Source: Caballeronia glathei
Lineage (GTDB): Bacteria; Pseudomonadota; Gammaproteobacteria; Burkholderiales; Burkholderiaceae
Length of the DNA stretch: 64,000 nt
Direction: 5' to 3'
Assembly (NCBI RefSeq): GCF_000698595.1
Contig: NZ_JFHC01000026.1
Coordinates: forward strand, 35,066 to 99,065
Made by a program: the position numbers and the translations under genes
The notes under the pieces: generated by a model
The model's input: only the letters and a program-made list of their open reading frames with translations
The model's database searches: none
Told to the model about the DNA's origin: nothing
Part shown: piece after piece, positions 42,163-49,821 of the stretch
How positions within the stretch are numbered: position 1 is the stretch's first letter
How the letters are laid out: every line of letters begins with the position of its first letter

Positions 42163-42282
42163 TCAGTCGTCGCTCAGGTCGACCAGGAAGTCCGCCCACG
42201 CAGTGAGCGCACGGCACATCCCAAGGTGCCACGCCGCGGCGAGCAACGGGCCGGCGGCCAATGCCTCTAGGATCTCGTCCAT
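42163..42282 (-). CDS. Very small hypothetical protein
   Basis: 39 residues (MDEILEALAAGPLLAAAWHL, ending DFLVDLSDD), amphipathic. Its ATG overlaps the stop of the gene upstream (TAATG), a sign of coupled translation. It is the last ORF before the structured RNA. Confidence 0.5.
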   Translation of the reverse strand: MDEILEALAAGPLLAAAWHLGMCRALTAWADFLVDLSDD

Positions 42283-42410
42283 TACTTCACCAGTTTACGC
42301 AGTTCGTCGAGCTTGGCGATTAGCGACGCCTTCAGCGCAGCGTCAAGGTTCCTGACGCGCTGGATGTCTTGCTCGATCGAGTCGATCAGATTTTCGGTTT
42401 CAGTGTTCAT
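42282..42410 (-). CDS. Very small helical protein
   Basis: 42 residues (MNTETENLIDSIEQDIQRVR, ending KLDELRKLVK), a probable coiled coil. It overlaps the 42400 gene by 11 bases and the next ORF by one base. Not assigned. Confidence 0.5.
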   Translation of the reverse strand: MNTETENLIDSIEQDIQRVRNLDAALKASLIAKLDELRKLVK

Positions 42411-42582
42411 CAAGCCGCTCGAAAAGTTGCTCCACCGCCTTTCGTGCTTCGCTCCACTCAGGCCGAACGGTTAGCGTACGTCTAGCCTTGCGCTTTTCGT
42501 TGGCCTCTTGCGCTTGCTTTTGCTCAAGCACGTGCTCGGGGTTCCCGTACATTCCGGATTCGAGGGGGACAGGGAAGCGCAT
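42400..42582 (-). CDS. Small charged protein, first gene of the late operon
   Basis: 60 residues (PEHVLEQKQAQEANEKRKAR, then WSEARKAVEQLFERLDEH), helical and highly charged. It begins twelve bases after the leader terminator at 42594, so it would be the first gene read after antitermination. Function unknown. Confidence 0.6.
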   Translation of the reverse strand: MRFPVPLESGMYGNPEHVLEQKQAQEANEKRKARRTLTVRPEWSEARKAVEQLFERLDEH

Positions 42583-42593
42583 GGCTTGAACGC

Positions 42594-42620
42594 AAAAAAG
42601 CCACCGGGTTAGGGTGGCTT
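42594..42620 (-). terminator. tR'-like leader terminator
   Basis: Stem GCCACC/GGTGGC; on the minus strand TTTTTTGCG follows. It lies about 100 bases downstream of the promoter at 42718-42748 and before all late genes, the place of lambda tR'. Confidence 0.8.
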
Positions 42621-42713
42621 CGGGAATTTTGGCGCGAGCGAGACCGCTGCGGGAGAAAAATGGGAGCCCTTAGGCTCTACCGCCCCAAACATCCTTAATG
42701 CGAGACGGTACGG
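42621..42713 (-). ncRNA. Short late leader RNA (lambda 6S-like)
   Basis: Between the predicted late start near 42713 and the terminator at 42594-42620 there is no ORF with a ribosome site. Without antitermination the product would be an RNA of about 120 bases, as lambda 6S RNA from pR'. Sequence conservation with lambda is not implied. The rest of the gap up to 42768 holds the promoter. Confidence 0.5.
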
Positions 42714-42717
42714 GCAC

Positions 42718-42748
42718 AGTATATACCACGTGTTGTGGTTTGAAACAA
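42718..42748 (-). promoter_or_regulatory. Candidate Q-dependent late promoter (pR'-like)
   Basis: On the minus strand: -35 TTGTTT (42748-42743), a 17-base spacer, -10 TATATA (42725-42720), with TATACT also possible. The spacer holds an inverted repeat CCAC-AACAC-GTGG that could be the Q-binding element. It follows the Q-like and phosphatase genes and precedes the late operon. Confidence 0.65.
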
Positions 42749-42768
42749 GTTTTTAACTAGATGTTGTT

Positions 42769-43494
42769 TTATGCCGCCCAATCCAGTTTCCCCGGTATCG
42801 GCGGAATCGTCTCCAGCGTCGACAAGTCGATCAACGTGAAATACCCGTCACGGAACCAGCCGCCCGTGTCGATGTAGTGCACGTTGCCCAGAACGGCGGG
42901 ATTCTTCAACGGCGTATGGCCGACGATCAGCGCCCGAATGCCGGCAACGCCGCTGCGGTCTTCATCCTGAATGCGTTCACGCGACCACAGAGCCGCCTCA
43001 AAGATGGCTTTGCGCATCTTATTCGACAGGTTCGAGTCGTCGATAGAAACCGTAAAGTCTCGCCAGGTCGGAAAGGGGCAGTCAGCGTGCACGATGCCAA
43101 CTAGGCCCGCTTCTGTCTCAACTTCCATTGCGATGGGCAGTGCGTCGAACGCGCCGGAGAACGCAAGTTGCAGATAGCGCGGATTCGAAACGTTCCAGCC
43201 GCCGCCATTTGCCGCATAGTGCGCGCTGTCCATGTTGCCGCTAGGCCAGCGAATAGCCATGTCTTCGTGGTTCCCTCTGACGGCGTGAAACCACGGCAGG
43301 TCAATCCACTCTAGCGCGTTATCGGATTCCGGGCCACGGTCAACCAGATCACCCACGCTGAACAGTCGATCGACGTCGCGATTAAAGCCGATCTGTGCCA
43401 GTCGATTCTGAAGCGCGGTGAAATGTCCGTGGATGTCGCCAACAGCGAAGTCTCGGCCTACGGTGTTGCGTTCGAAGCGTTTAACGAAGCTCAC
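42769..43494 (-). CDS. Serine/threonine protein phosphatase (lambda PP-like)
   Basis: A 241-residue metallophosphatase of the lambda phosphatase family: AVGDIHGH (residues 17-24), VGDLVDRG (47-54) and RGNHE (73-77), with later metal-binding HADCP and VGHTP. In lambda the homologous gene (nin221) lies in the nin region just before Q; here it lies just after the Q-like gene. It overlaps that gene by four bases. Substrate unknown. Confidence 0.9.
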   Translation of the reverse strand: MSFVKRFERNTVGRDFAVGDIHGHFTALQNRLAQIGFNRDVDRLFSVGDLVDRGPESDNALEWIDLPWFHAVRGNHEDMAIRWPSGNMDSAHYAANGGGWNVSNPRYLQLAFSGAFDALPIAMEVETEAGLVGIVHADCPFPTWRDFTVSIDDSNLSNKMRKAIFEAALWSRERIQDEDRSGVAGIRALIVGHTPLKNPAVLGNVHYIDTGGWFRDGYFTLIDLSTLETIPPIPGKLDWAA

Positions 43495-44006
43495 GCCGCC
43501 TCCCTAAGCAAGTGGCGCACCTTCCCGCCCGTCGCCGCGACAGATCCCATCAGGCAAGTCATGACCTGATCGAACTTTTTTAGATGCTTAGCCTTGAAGC
43601 TATCTATCGGGAGGCCGGCGGCAAGCGCGCGCTCGGTATCCGAGTAGCGCTTTAGCCCCGATCCCTCACACTTCTTGCAGCCGTCCGAATGCCCAGACTT
43701 CATGACGATCCCCGTACCGTTGCATTTCTCGCACGTGTCGGCCACGAATTCAAGAAGACATGCCGTCGCGAGTTTCCGCGCGTAGGTCATTTCTATGCCG
43801 AGGCTACGCGTCGCTTTGTGCGTCAACAGGTGCAATGCACGCTTGCCAGCCGCGCCGTCTGAGCCGTACTTGAATCGGAAGAGTGCGGCGCCCAACTGAT
43901 CCGACATGCCGAGCGCGGTGATGCGGTCGATGGATTTAACCTCGCGCTCGTTCCACGCGAGATTCGAGCTGCGAACGTCACTTGCGATCTGGTCTTTGAA
44001 CATCAC
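43491..44006 (-). CDS. Q-like late antitermination protein
   Basis: A 171-residue protein with a DnaJ-like zinc finger CEKCNGTG and CKKCEGSG (about residues 101-124), flanked by helices, matching antitermination protein Q of lambdoid phages. Q binds DNA at the late promoter and modifies RNA polymerase so it ignores terminators. Position at the end of the early operon and 700 bases before a promoter-terminator pair supports this. The exact Q family is uncertain. Confidence 0.75.
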   Translation of the reverse strand: MMFKDQIASDVRSSNLAWNEREVKSIDRITALGMSDQLGAALFRFKYGSDGAAGKRALHLLTHKATRSLGIEMTYARKLATACLLEFVADTCEKCNGTGIVMKSGHSDGCKKCEGSGLKRYSDTERALAAGLPIDSFKAKHLKKFDQVMTCLMGSVAATGGKVRHLLREAA

Positions 44007-44078
44007 GAACCCCGCGACACAAAATGTAGTTGGTTACTGCCTTTGGAATCAACCTATTGTACAACGAATTAAGTTGTA

Positions 44079-44414
44079 CTACGGATGCTGTTGTGCTATT
44101 TGTGCGACTGACATTTCAACTAGGGCGCGCAGCCTCCGAAGCTCTGCGCAGAGTTCGAGGATTGTGGCGGGATTGGCTGCACGAAAATAAGCTTCGGCGG
44201 CTCCATGTGCATTACCGATACCGTAGAACTGCAGACCGATCGCTTCGCCATCGTAGTTGCAGAAATCGGCCTCTATTTCCACGCTCCCCTCGCCGCCGCA
44301 CGCTGGGCATTCGATACACCTTCCATCTTCGTGACGCTCGATGATTTCGGCGCCGTCGATGTTCTGCGGCGTGGCCGCCTTTGCAAATTCTTCCAACTTG
44401 TCGATGTCAATCAT
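44079..44414 (-). CDS. Ea22/Lar-like small protein
   Basis: A 111-residue protein with a CIECPACGGEGSVEIE zinc-ribbon-like part and an ALIRRLRAL-type helical end (AELRRLRALVEMSVAQIAQ). The composition matches Lar/ead-type early proteins of lambdoid phages. Function in this phage unknown. The gap 44007-44078 is AT-rich without a gene. Confidence 0.6.
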   Translation of the reverse strand: MIDIDKLEEFAKAATPQNIDGAEIIERHEDGRCIECPACGGEGSVEIEADFCNYDGEAIGLQFYGIGNAHGAAEAYFRAANPATILELCAELRRLRALVEMSVAQIAQQHP

Positions 44415-44863
44415 GCAACCTCCAATTCTTGTTGTTCGATCAATCCCATCTTTCTCGCACGCCTCGGCTTCCAGCGCTCCAGTGCGTCGTCAAACACGGC
44501 GCATTTCTCTTCCCACGGTGCAGGCCCGAAGTCGAGCCAGTAATGACACTTGGCGCAGCCGGGAACGGTGAATTCGTGATCCGCCTTGCGGGCGCCTGCT
44601 TTGCCATGCTTGGCCTGGTTCGAATGGCAATCGACGACAGTCGGGTCAGCCCAATCCGTCCACGGGCACATGACGTTGAGGTAGCAGGGCTCTTCGCGGC
44701 AAGCCGCCAGGTATTTCGATCCTTCCGCGACCGTGGGCTTCTTGATGCGCCGCTTTATCCCGCCGCTGCGCAGATCCTCGCGCCAGTCCGTTGATTTGAC
44801 CGGTGAGCTTTTCCAGGAGCCGCGCGTCATCGGCGTCTTACGTTGGAGTGGGGATCGCTTCAT
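44411..44863 (-). CDS. DUF1364-type protein (nin region)
   Basis: A 150-residue protein; the ATG at 44863 overlaps the stop of the upstream gene (ATGA) and is preferred to upstream in-frame starts. It carries Cys/His pairs (ACREEPCYL, VDCHSNQAKHGKAG, GCAKCHYWLD) of DUF1364, a family of nin-region proteins resembling HNH-type zinc proteins. A nuclease role is suspected in the family. Confidence 0.75.
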   Translation of the reverse strand: MKRSPLQRKTPMTRGSWKSSPVKSTDWREDLRSGGIKRRIKKPTVAEGSKYLAACREEPCYLNVMCPWTDWADPTVVDCHSNQAKHGKAGARKADHEFTVPGCAKCHYWLDFGPAPWEEKCAVFDDALERWKPRRARKMGLIEQQELEVA

Positions 44864-45549
44864 GCAACGCTCCGCGCGCATGTTCGGGGCCTCTCGAATA
44901 TTCGGTCTATGGGCCAACCGCGTCTAAGCCGTTGCAGAACCGTTCCATTCCGGAGACCAAATAGTCTTTCCCATTGCGTCGCTGTCAGCGTCTTACCTTG
45001 ATACTCGATGAATCTGTTGTTGCGCTTGTTGTTTTGTTGAACCTCCATCGACGCCCATGCGCAATTTCCTTTCTCGTAATCTCCATTCACCTCCTTTCGC
45101 TCAATAGAGAACCCGTCCGGGCATTCACCCATGTCTTCTAGGAAATTTTCGAAGGAATACCATCTTTCGCAAACCTTGATTCCCCTTCCGCCATAGGCTG
45201 GGTAGGAGTCCGCCCCCGGATTCAGGCAACGCATTTTCATGTTGTTCCAAGAATGGTAAGTCCGCGTCCGGTGCATGCCATGTTTTGTGGAAGCCTTGGA
45301 TCCGGCCGCTTGGATTAGCGAATTACCAATCTGTCCCCGCGCCTTAAGGCCCTCGATCGACGTCTCCTTGCGAAGACACCCGCAACTACGCGTGTTGCCA
45401 CTTTTGATATTCCGGCCCGTGGTAGAGAATCGAGTCCCGCAATCACAGATGCATATCCATTTGATGCGCCCCTCCTTGTTCCTTGTAGGGTCGATAGATT
45501 CAACTGTGAAGCGGCCATATTTCTGCCCGGAAAGGTCATTCAGTTTCAC
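44860..45549 (-). CDS. HNH-type homing endonuclease-like protein
   Basis: A 229-residue protein from a GTG at 45549 with GGGAGG upstream. The N-terminus has four cysteines (WICICDCGTRF, SCGCLRKE) of a zinc ribbon. The second half shows the motif set RCLNPGADSYPAYGGRGIKV, CERWYSFENFLEDMG, FSIERKEVNGDYEKGNCAWA and QQNNKRNNR, typical of a large phage family of free-standing homing endonucleases. It interrupts a row of small nin-type genes, so it is probably a mobile intruder. GC is lower than its neighbours. Confidence 0.75.
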   Translation of the reverse strand: MKLNDLSGQKYGRFTVESIDPTRNKEGRIKWICICDCGTRFSTTGRNIKSGNTRSCGCLRKETSIEGLKARGQIGNSLIQAAGSKASTKHGMHRTRTYHSWNNMKMRCLNPGADSYPAYGGRGIKVCERWYSFENFLEDMGECPDGFSIERKEVNGDYEKGNCAWASMEVQQNNKRNNRFIEYQGKTLTATQWERLFGLRNGTVLQRLRRGWPIDRIFERPRTCARSVA

Positions 45550-45634
45550 AACGCCTCCCGAATCTTTGCGCCCTGCGAGATTCCCTGCGGTGCACGCTCT
45601 GTCGTAGTCGATTTCCCTTCGATCGCATGGCTTT

Positions 45635-46120
45635 TCATGCAGCACCTCGACGCTGACAATACTTCTGCCAAGGCCCGCGCACCACGCGATGAAACGTGGC
45701 GGCGGCTTCTTCGTTATGGTCGAGCTCGGCGCGGCTCGCTACACCGCATTGCTCGCGAATCCATTGAGCGGCTTCGTTCGCTGCCTGGCAAGCATGAAAG
45801 GAAACGCCGTATTCGTTCTCAAGGAAGCGCCAAAACTCGGGATCCATACAGAGGCGGCCGGCGAGAACGGCTAGGGCGCCGCCCTTTGGCTTCTCCGGCT
45901 CCGGCTCGCGTTGGACTGGTGTTTCATCGTCACCAATTTCGACGAGCGCCGCCATGAAGCGGTGGCCGGCGGTGTTGCCTTTGCGAACCGTCAGGGAGCG
46001 AAACGCGTCGAGCTCGGTCGCATCCGGCAGCCAGAACGTGACTTTGCAGCCGCCGTTATGCGTCTCGGACCATCCTGCGAGCTGCAGCTCGCCTTGGAAT
46101 GCAGTCTGGATGTCGCTCAC
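45635..46120 (-). CDS. Hypothetical nin-region protein
   Basis: A 161-residue protein from a GTG (46120) that overlaps the stop of the HAD gene and has GGGAGG upstream. The N-terminal half is beta-rich (DIQTAFQGELQLAGWSETH; GGCKVTFWLPDATELDAFR), the C-terminal half helical. Such proteins are common in early operons of related phages; function unknown. Confidence 0.6.
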   Translation of the reverse strand: MSDIQTAFQGELQLAGWSETHNGGCKVTFWLPDATELDAFRSLTVRKGNTAGHRFMAALVEIGDDETPVQREPEPEKPKGGALAVLAGRLCMDPEFWRFLENEYGVSFHACQAANEAAQWIREQCGVASRAELDHNEEAAATFHRVVRGPWQKYCQRRGAA

Positions 46121-46650
46121 ATGTCCTCCCACACCAAAGCCTTGCGTTGATGCCCTGTGCCGCGGCCGTCCAAGATGTCACGCAGCGCACAGAAATCGCG
46201 ATAGCTGAGGCCTTCTAGCCCGTCCGTCTGCACGAAGTTGCTGCGCTGAGATTCCAGCATGTCGCTGTTGTCATCGACGATCGCGTAATGCTCGACTTCC
46301 GGATGCTGGTCGAGCCACGCCTTGATTTCGGCTCCGCGCACGTCGGCGAGGTTGGGCGTCTTATCGATAATCGGCAGATCAAGACTGTTTGCGCATTCGT
46401 GAGCGCTGAACAAAACTCGCCATGCCGAAGAGAGGACGATTGAACAATCTGTTTCGATACAGACTTGGCGGATCAGAGCGACCGCAACCGGGTCGAACTT
46501 CTTCATGCCGGACTCGCTAAAGTCGTGCGGGAATCCGCCGCCGCGAGGCTTGCCGCCAAACTCAGTCGGGCCACCGTGAATAGTCACGGTTCGATGGCTG
46601 TTCAGCACGCCGTCGATGTCGAGGAATAGGATCTTGGTCGGCGCAGTCAC
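46117..46650 (-). CDS. HAD-like phosphatase
   Basis: A 177-residue protein from GTG. LFLDIDGVLNSH (residues 9-20) is HAD motif I, IVLSSAWR motif II, IVDDNSD motif IV. It resembles HAD-type nucleotide or polynucleotide 3'-phosphatase domains coded by phages. The substrate is not clear. It overlaps both neighbours by four bases. Confidence 0.8.
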   Translation of the reverse strand: MTAPTKILFLDIDGVLNSHRTVTIHGGPTEFGGKPRGGGFPHDFSESGMKKFDPVAVALIRQVCIETDCSIVLSSAWRVLFSAHECANSLDLPIIDKTPNLADVRGAEIKAWLDQHPEVEHYAIVDDNSDMLESQRSNFVQTDGLEGLSYRDFCALRDILDGRGTGHQRKALVWEDM

Positions 46651-46790
46651 GAGACCCTCCCGACCACCGCAGCGGCGCCGACCAGCGCCATAATCGACCA
46701 GTAGCGCCAGTCGCCGAGGCCGATCCGGCGCGTTGAGAGAATGCCGCCGATGGCGAATCCGATGGCGAATAGATACGGTGCGATGGTCAT
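46647..46790 (-). CDS. Small membrane protein
   Basis: 47 residues with two hydrophobic segments (YLFAIGFAIGGIL and WSIMALVGAAAVV) around a basic loop. Overlaps both neighbours by four bases, so it is in the operon. Not assigned. Confidence 0.55.
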   Translation of the reverse strand: MTIAPYLFAIGFAIGGILSTRRIGLGDWRYWSIMALVGAAAVVGRVS

Positions 46791-46969
46791 TGCGTCACCT
46801 CGCGCGCCACAAACTCAGCCGTACCGACAGCGAGCAGGGAATCGACGACGCTTTCGAGCTCATAGAGCAGCTTCATTGCCGCGTCCGTCTTAAACCCCTT
46901 GGCCGATGCTTCCTCGATCTTCGTGTGCAACTGACCCAGCTTGACTACCAATTCAGCGCTGCTCTTCAT
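46787..46969 (-). CDS. Small helical protein
   Basis: 60 residues (SSAELVVKLGQLHTKIEEAS and on). The internal ATG at 46969 has GAGG six bases upstream; the longer frame is unlikely. Helical, no family recognised. Confidence 0.55.
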   Translation of the reverse strand: MKSSAELVVKLGQLHTKIEEASAKGFKTDAAMKLLYELESVVDSLLAVGTAEFVAREVTQ

Positions 46970-47177
46970 TTTTCGCCTCGATTCCACGCCAAGTGATGTT
47001 TTGATTTTCCAGCGTCCATCCGCTCTCTTTGTCGCGCCACATCCGCCCATCCCACCAGACAAACCAGTCGTACATCCAACCGGCGTCGAAAATCTGACTT
47101 TCATAGATGCCGACGCGAACGGGCTTACTCTCTGGCGGGAACCAATCAGTCTTTTTCACTTTCCGGCTCCACGTCAT
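46953..47177 (-). CDS. Small Trp-rich protein (DUF551-like)
   Basis: 74 residues (DWFPPESKPVRVGIYES; GWMYDWFVWWDGRMWRD). The opening PP-x-x-x-x-P-V and tryptophan pattern resembles DUF551-type early phage proteins. Start at ATG 47177, inside the upstream gene, or a GTG slightly downstream. Confidence 0.55.
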   Translation of the reverse strand: MTWSRKVKKTDWFPPESKPVRVGIYESQIFDAGWMYDWFVWWDGRMWRDKESGWTLENQNITWRGIEAKNEEQR

Positions 47178-47370
47178 CCAACCTAAGCTCCTCCGCGTTC
47201 TCCGCCATGCGTTCGAGTGCTCGTTCAGCAAGGGCGCGGCGTTGCGCTTCCTGCAGGATTCGGCAGAAGCGATCTGGCGAGCAAAAGATCCCCGCCGATT
47301 GCATGATGTCCACCATCTCGCGGTGGCTCATACCGATGACAAGCTGAGTCGTTTCGGTTTGCGATTTCAT
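47146..47370 (-). CDS. Small hypothetical protein
   Basis: 74 residues (LVIGMSHREMVDIMQSAGIF; ALAERALERMAENAEELR), helical. Overlaps both neighbours. Not assigned. Confidence 0.55.
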   Translation of the reverse strand: MKSQTETTQLVIGMSHREMVDIMQSAGIFCSPDRFCRILQEAQRRALAERALERMAENAEELRLDDVEPESEKD

Positions 47371-47885
47371 GCCGCGAGTTCCTTGTCAGTGATGCTCATC
47401 GACTGTTGATAGATGCGACCGCGCCGGCCCTCGGGAATCGCCACGAGGCCGGCGGCAACGGCGAAGGGGTTCTGTTTCCCTCGTAGCGGATGATGGGCGT
47501 CCGGTTTGCAACCAAGCATCCACAGGGCAGCCGGCTTTCGCGTAGTGATGAGCCAGTCGGCCACGTAGACGAGCCTTCCTCGTCGATCATTGAGGACTTT
47601 GTAAACGACCGAGCCATGCAGGCCGGATAGTTCGGCTATCCGATCAGCTTTCAGTGGGCAGCCGGCATCGGTCATGATTTGTTCGACTTGATCCCAGTTG
47701 GTGTGGGGCCTAGGCGGCTTGTACCAGTGGGGGCGATTGAGTTCCAAGTGGAGCGCATGCCTGCTAATTGCGTCCCTTGACCTTCCGGGAATGTAGGACG
47801 CGATCAATTTCGGATCGACTCCGGCGGCCCACATTGTTCGAAGCGTCGCTTCTTCGGAAACTAGCCATGGTTTTGTGTACATCAA
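47367..47885 (-). CDS. HTH DNA-binding protein
   Basis: 172 residues with two helix-turn-helix-like parts: WLVSEEATLRTMWAAGVDPK/IPGRSRDAISRHALHL near the N-terminus (Myb/GcrA-like) and LKADRIAELSGLHGSVVYKV in the middle. It is likely a DNA-binding regulator or accessory replication factor of the early operon. Confidence 0.6.
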   Translation of the reverse strand: MMYTKPWLVSEEATLRTMWAAGVDPKLIASYIPGRSRDAISRHALHLELNRPHWYKPPRPHTNWDQVEQIMTDAGCPLKADRIAELSGLHGSVVYKVLNDRRGRLVYVADWLITTRKPAALWMLGCKPDAHHPLRGKQNPFAVAAGLVAIPEGRRGRIYQQSMSITDKELAA

Positions 47886-48355
47886 GCGGCCTCCTGATAG
47901 ACATCACCGTTGTCAATGCGACGCTCGACTTCGCGAATCGCTCGACGAACAGCCGACCGCTCCGCTACTCGCATCTGCTCTTCGTGCAGTTCCAGACCGA
48001 AGCGAATCGTCTGGATGGCGCCGCCGTCGAATCCCCATTTGCCGGTTCGGTTAAATCGCTCCTTCGCGCGGACCAGGCCCTCAAGCGCCGCCTTCAGGTC
48101 GGGCTCGTATGCCTTCCCGAAGTCGTCTTCGCAAAGGACGAGGGCGATATTCAGCGCTTGAGCCAACGTGTGCCATGCGCTTTCGTCACCCCCGTGGATC
48201 ATCAGGTCGAACGCGACGCGAAAGGCGATGCCTAGGTCGCGCTGCTTGTCGTCATCCAACGGCCGGACATCCATGCGAGTCTCTTGAGCCTTGACCATGC
48301 GCTCGAGCCAGCGAGCCGGCTGGTACTTCTTGCGGGGCTTTTGGGAGCGGGCCAT
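47882..48355 (-). CDS. Hypothetical early protein
   Basis: 157 residues, helical, with a basic start (MARSQKPRKKYQPARWLERM) and FRVAFDLMIHGGDESAWHTL. A family of this shape recurs in early operons of related phages; function unknown. Overlaps the gene below by four bases and adjoins the resolvase gene. Confidence 0.6.
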   Translation of the reverse strand: MARSQKPRKKYQPARWLERMVKAQETRMDVRPLDDDKQRDLGIAFRVAFDLMIHGGDESAWHTLAQALNIALVLCEDDFGKAYEPDLKAALEGLVRAKERFNRTGKWGFDGGAIQTIRFGLELHEEQMRVAERSAVRRAIREVERRIDNGDVYQEAA

Positions 48356-48882
48356 CAGGCGGCCTCCAGTTCACGTTGATGCGTCGCATAGACGGCAACC
48401 GCAAGCGCGGACCAAGCGTGCGACGACACGCCGAAAAGCGGACCGGGTTGCTTCTTGGTACCAACCTGCGGCGTCTTCCCTCCGCCAGTGCGCGGAAACA
48501 TGTCGATCAGGGCTTGACGAATATTTCCGTCCTTTGCCTTCGGCGATCCGCACAGATGCAACTTCACGTCCTTGCGGTACACGAGGCGGACAGATTCCGG
48601 CGATTGATGTGCCTCGACAAATCGCCCGATCCAAAGCACAGTCTCGAAGACTTCCCGACCGACAGGCATTCCGTAGCTGGAAACCATTTCGATCGCCATT
48701 GGGCCGCCAAGCCATCCATAAACGAGGCTCAAGATGACGTCGTTCTCGTCAATGCCGGAGTCGGACACCTTTCCATCCTGAAAAATGCACCAGCCGGATT
48801 TCTCTGTTCCCGGATCGATCGCGAGAATCGTCTTGTTTTGAGGAGTACTATCCGCCACGCCCGTACCTCGTTCCATTTCCAT
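48355..48882 (-). CDS. RuvC-like Holliday junction resolvase
   Basis: A 175-residue nuclease with RNase H fold: ILAIDPGTEKSGW (first Asp), MAIEMVSSYG (Glu), and a C-terminal SSHAWSALAVAVYA helix where the last acidic/His residues lie. It would cut four-way or branched DNA before packaging, like lambda Rap or phage RusA. It sits in the early operon among replication genes. Confidence 0.82.
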   Translation of the reverse strand: MEMERGTGVADSTPQNKTILAIDPGTEKSGWCIFQDGKVSDSGIDENDVILSLVYGWLGGPMAIEMVSSYGMPVGREVFETVLWIGRFVEAHQSPESVRLVYRKDVKLHLCGSPKAKDGNIRQALIDMFPRTGGGKTPQVGTKKQPGPLFGVSSHAWSALAVAVYATHQRELEAA

Positions 48883-48889
48883 CGCTCCC

Positions 48890-49045
48890 TTACCTACGAT
48901 TCCACAATTCGGTTAGCCCAGCCTCGATCTGCTTTGCCGCCGCATCGCCGAACGCTTCTCGGATCTGCTTGATGTAGGCCCGTCGCTCAGGCAAAGGCCA
49001 CTCTGCAATTTCGGCAACGACCTCGGCCGCTTGCTCCGGTGTCAT
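48890..49045 (-). CDS. Small hypothetical protein before the resolvase
   Basis: 51 residues (MTPEQAAEVVAEIAEWPLPE; RRAYIKQIREAFGDAAAKQI). A short conserved-looking protein; the ATG overlaps the stop of the DnaC-like gene (ATGA). Helical, unknown role. Confidence 0.6.
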   Translation of the reverse strand: MTPEQAAEVVAEIAEWPLPERRAYIKQIREAFGDAAAKQIEAGLTELWNRR

Positions 49046-49821
49046 GCTGCCTTGCGGGCGCCGCGGTGGGATTCCCAGTCGAACGCCACCCAGATCCCGC
49101 CTTCGCGGAGACGGTCGAAACTGCGCTCTCCAAGGAATTCCTTCATGCCGGTCTTGCCGAGGTTCGTCAGCAGGATCGTCGGCATCAAATCGCGATACCG
49201 GCGGTTCAGAACGTCAAACAGGATGACTTGCTCGCCTTCCGTGCCGTACTGAACGCCGATCTCGTCGATCACCAGTAGGCTTACGGCCGAAAGTTCGTTG
49301 AGAACGGCGCTTTCCGTCATCTCGGAATCACGGCGCCATGTGTCGCGAACCATGCGGATCAGATCGAGCGCGTTGACGTAGAGCGCCGTCGACGACTTCA
49401 TGACGGCCATTGCCGCGGCGAGCGCCAGGTGGCTTTTGCCTGTTCCCGGCTTGCCGGAAAAGATCACCGTCGTTCCGCGCTCGGCATGATCAGCGAACTG
49501 GTCGACGAATTCGGCTGCAATCTGCAGCGCGGTTTTCTTTGCATCCGTATCCGCGACGAAGTTATCGAAGGTCCGGTCGCGAAACCTCAGCGGGATTCCT
49601 GACGTGCTCAGACGCTGCTCGAGGCGGCGCTGGCGCTGAGCCTCTTCTTCAGCGATACGCCGCTTCTCCTCGGTCTCACGCCGCTCCGCATTGCAGGCAA
49701 CGCAACCGGACCAGATCGTGCGCCGCGATCCGAACGGCAACGTCACGCCCGACTCTTCGTACGATCCATGCCGGTCGCATTCGCTCGTACGGGACACCTT
49801 CGCCTCAGAAACTTCCATCAT
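49042..49821 (-). CDS. DnaC-like helicase loader ATPase
   Basis: A 259-residue AAA+ ATPase. An N-terminal zinc-binding part (C15, C40, C43) is followed by FSGKPGTGKSHLA (Walker A, 121-133), LLVIDEIG (Walker B, 182-189) and a sensor LLTNLGK. It would load the host DnaB helicase at the phage origin. It overlaps the end of the replication protein gene by 17 bases, as lambda P follows O. Confidence 0.88.
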   Translation of the reverse strand: MMEVSEAKVSRTSECDRHGSYEESGVTLPFGSRRTIWSGCVACNAERRETEEKRRIAEEEAQRQRRLEQRLSTSGIPLRFRDRTFDNFVADTDAKKTALQIAAEFVDQFADHAERGTTVIFSGKPGTGKSHLALAAAMAVMKSSTALYVNALDLIRMVRDTWRRDSEMTESAVLNELSAVSLLVIDEIGVQYGTEGEQVILFDVLNRRYRDLMPTILLTNLGKTGMKEFLGERSFDRLREGGIWVAFDWESHRGARKAA

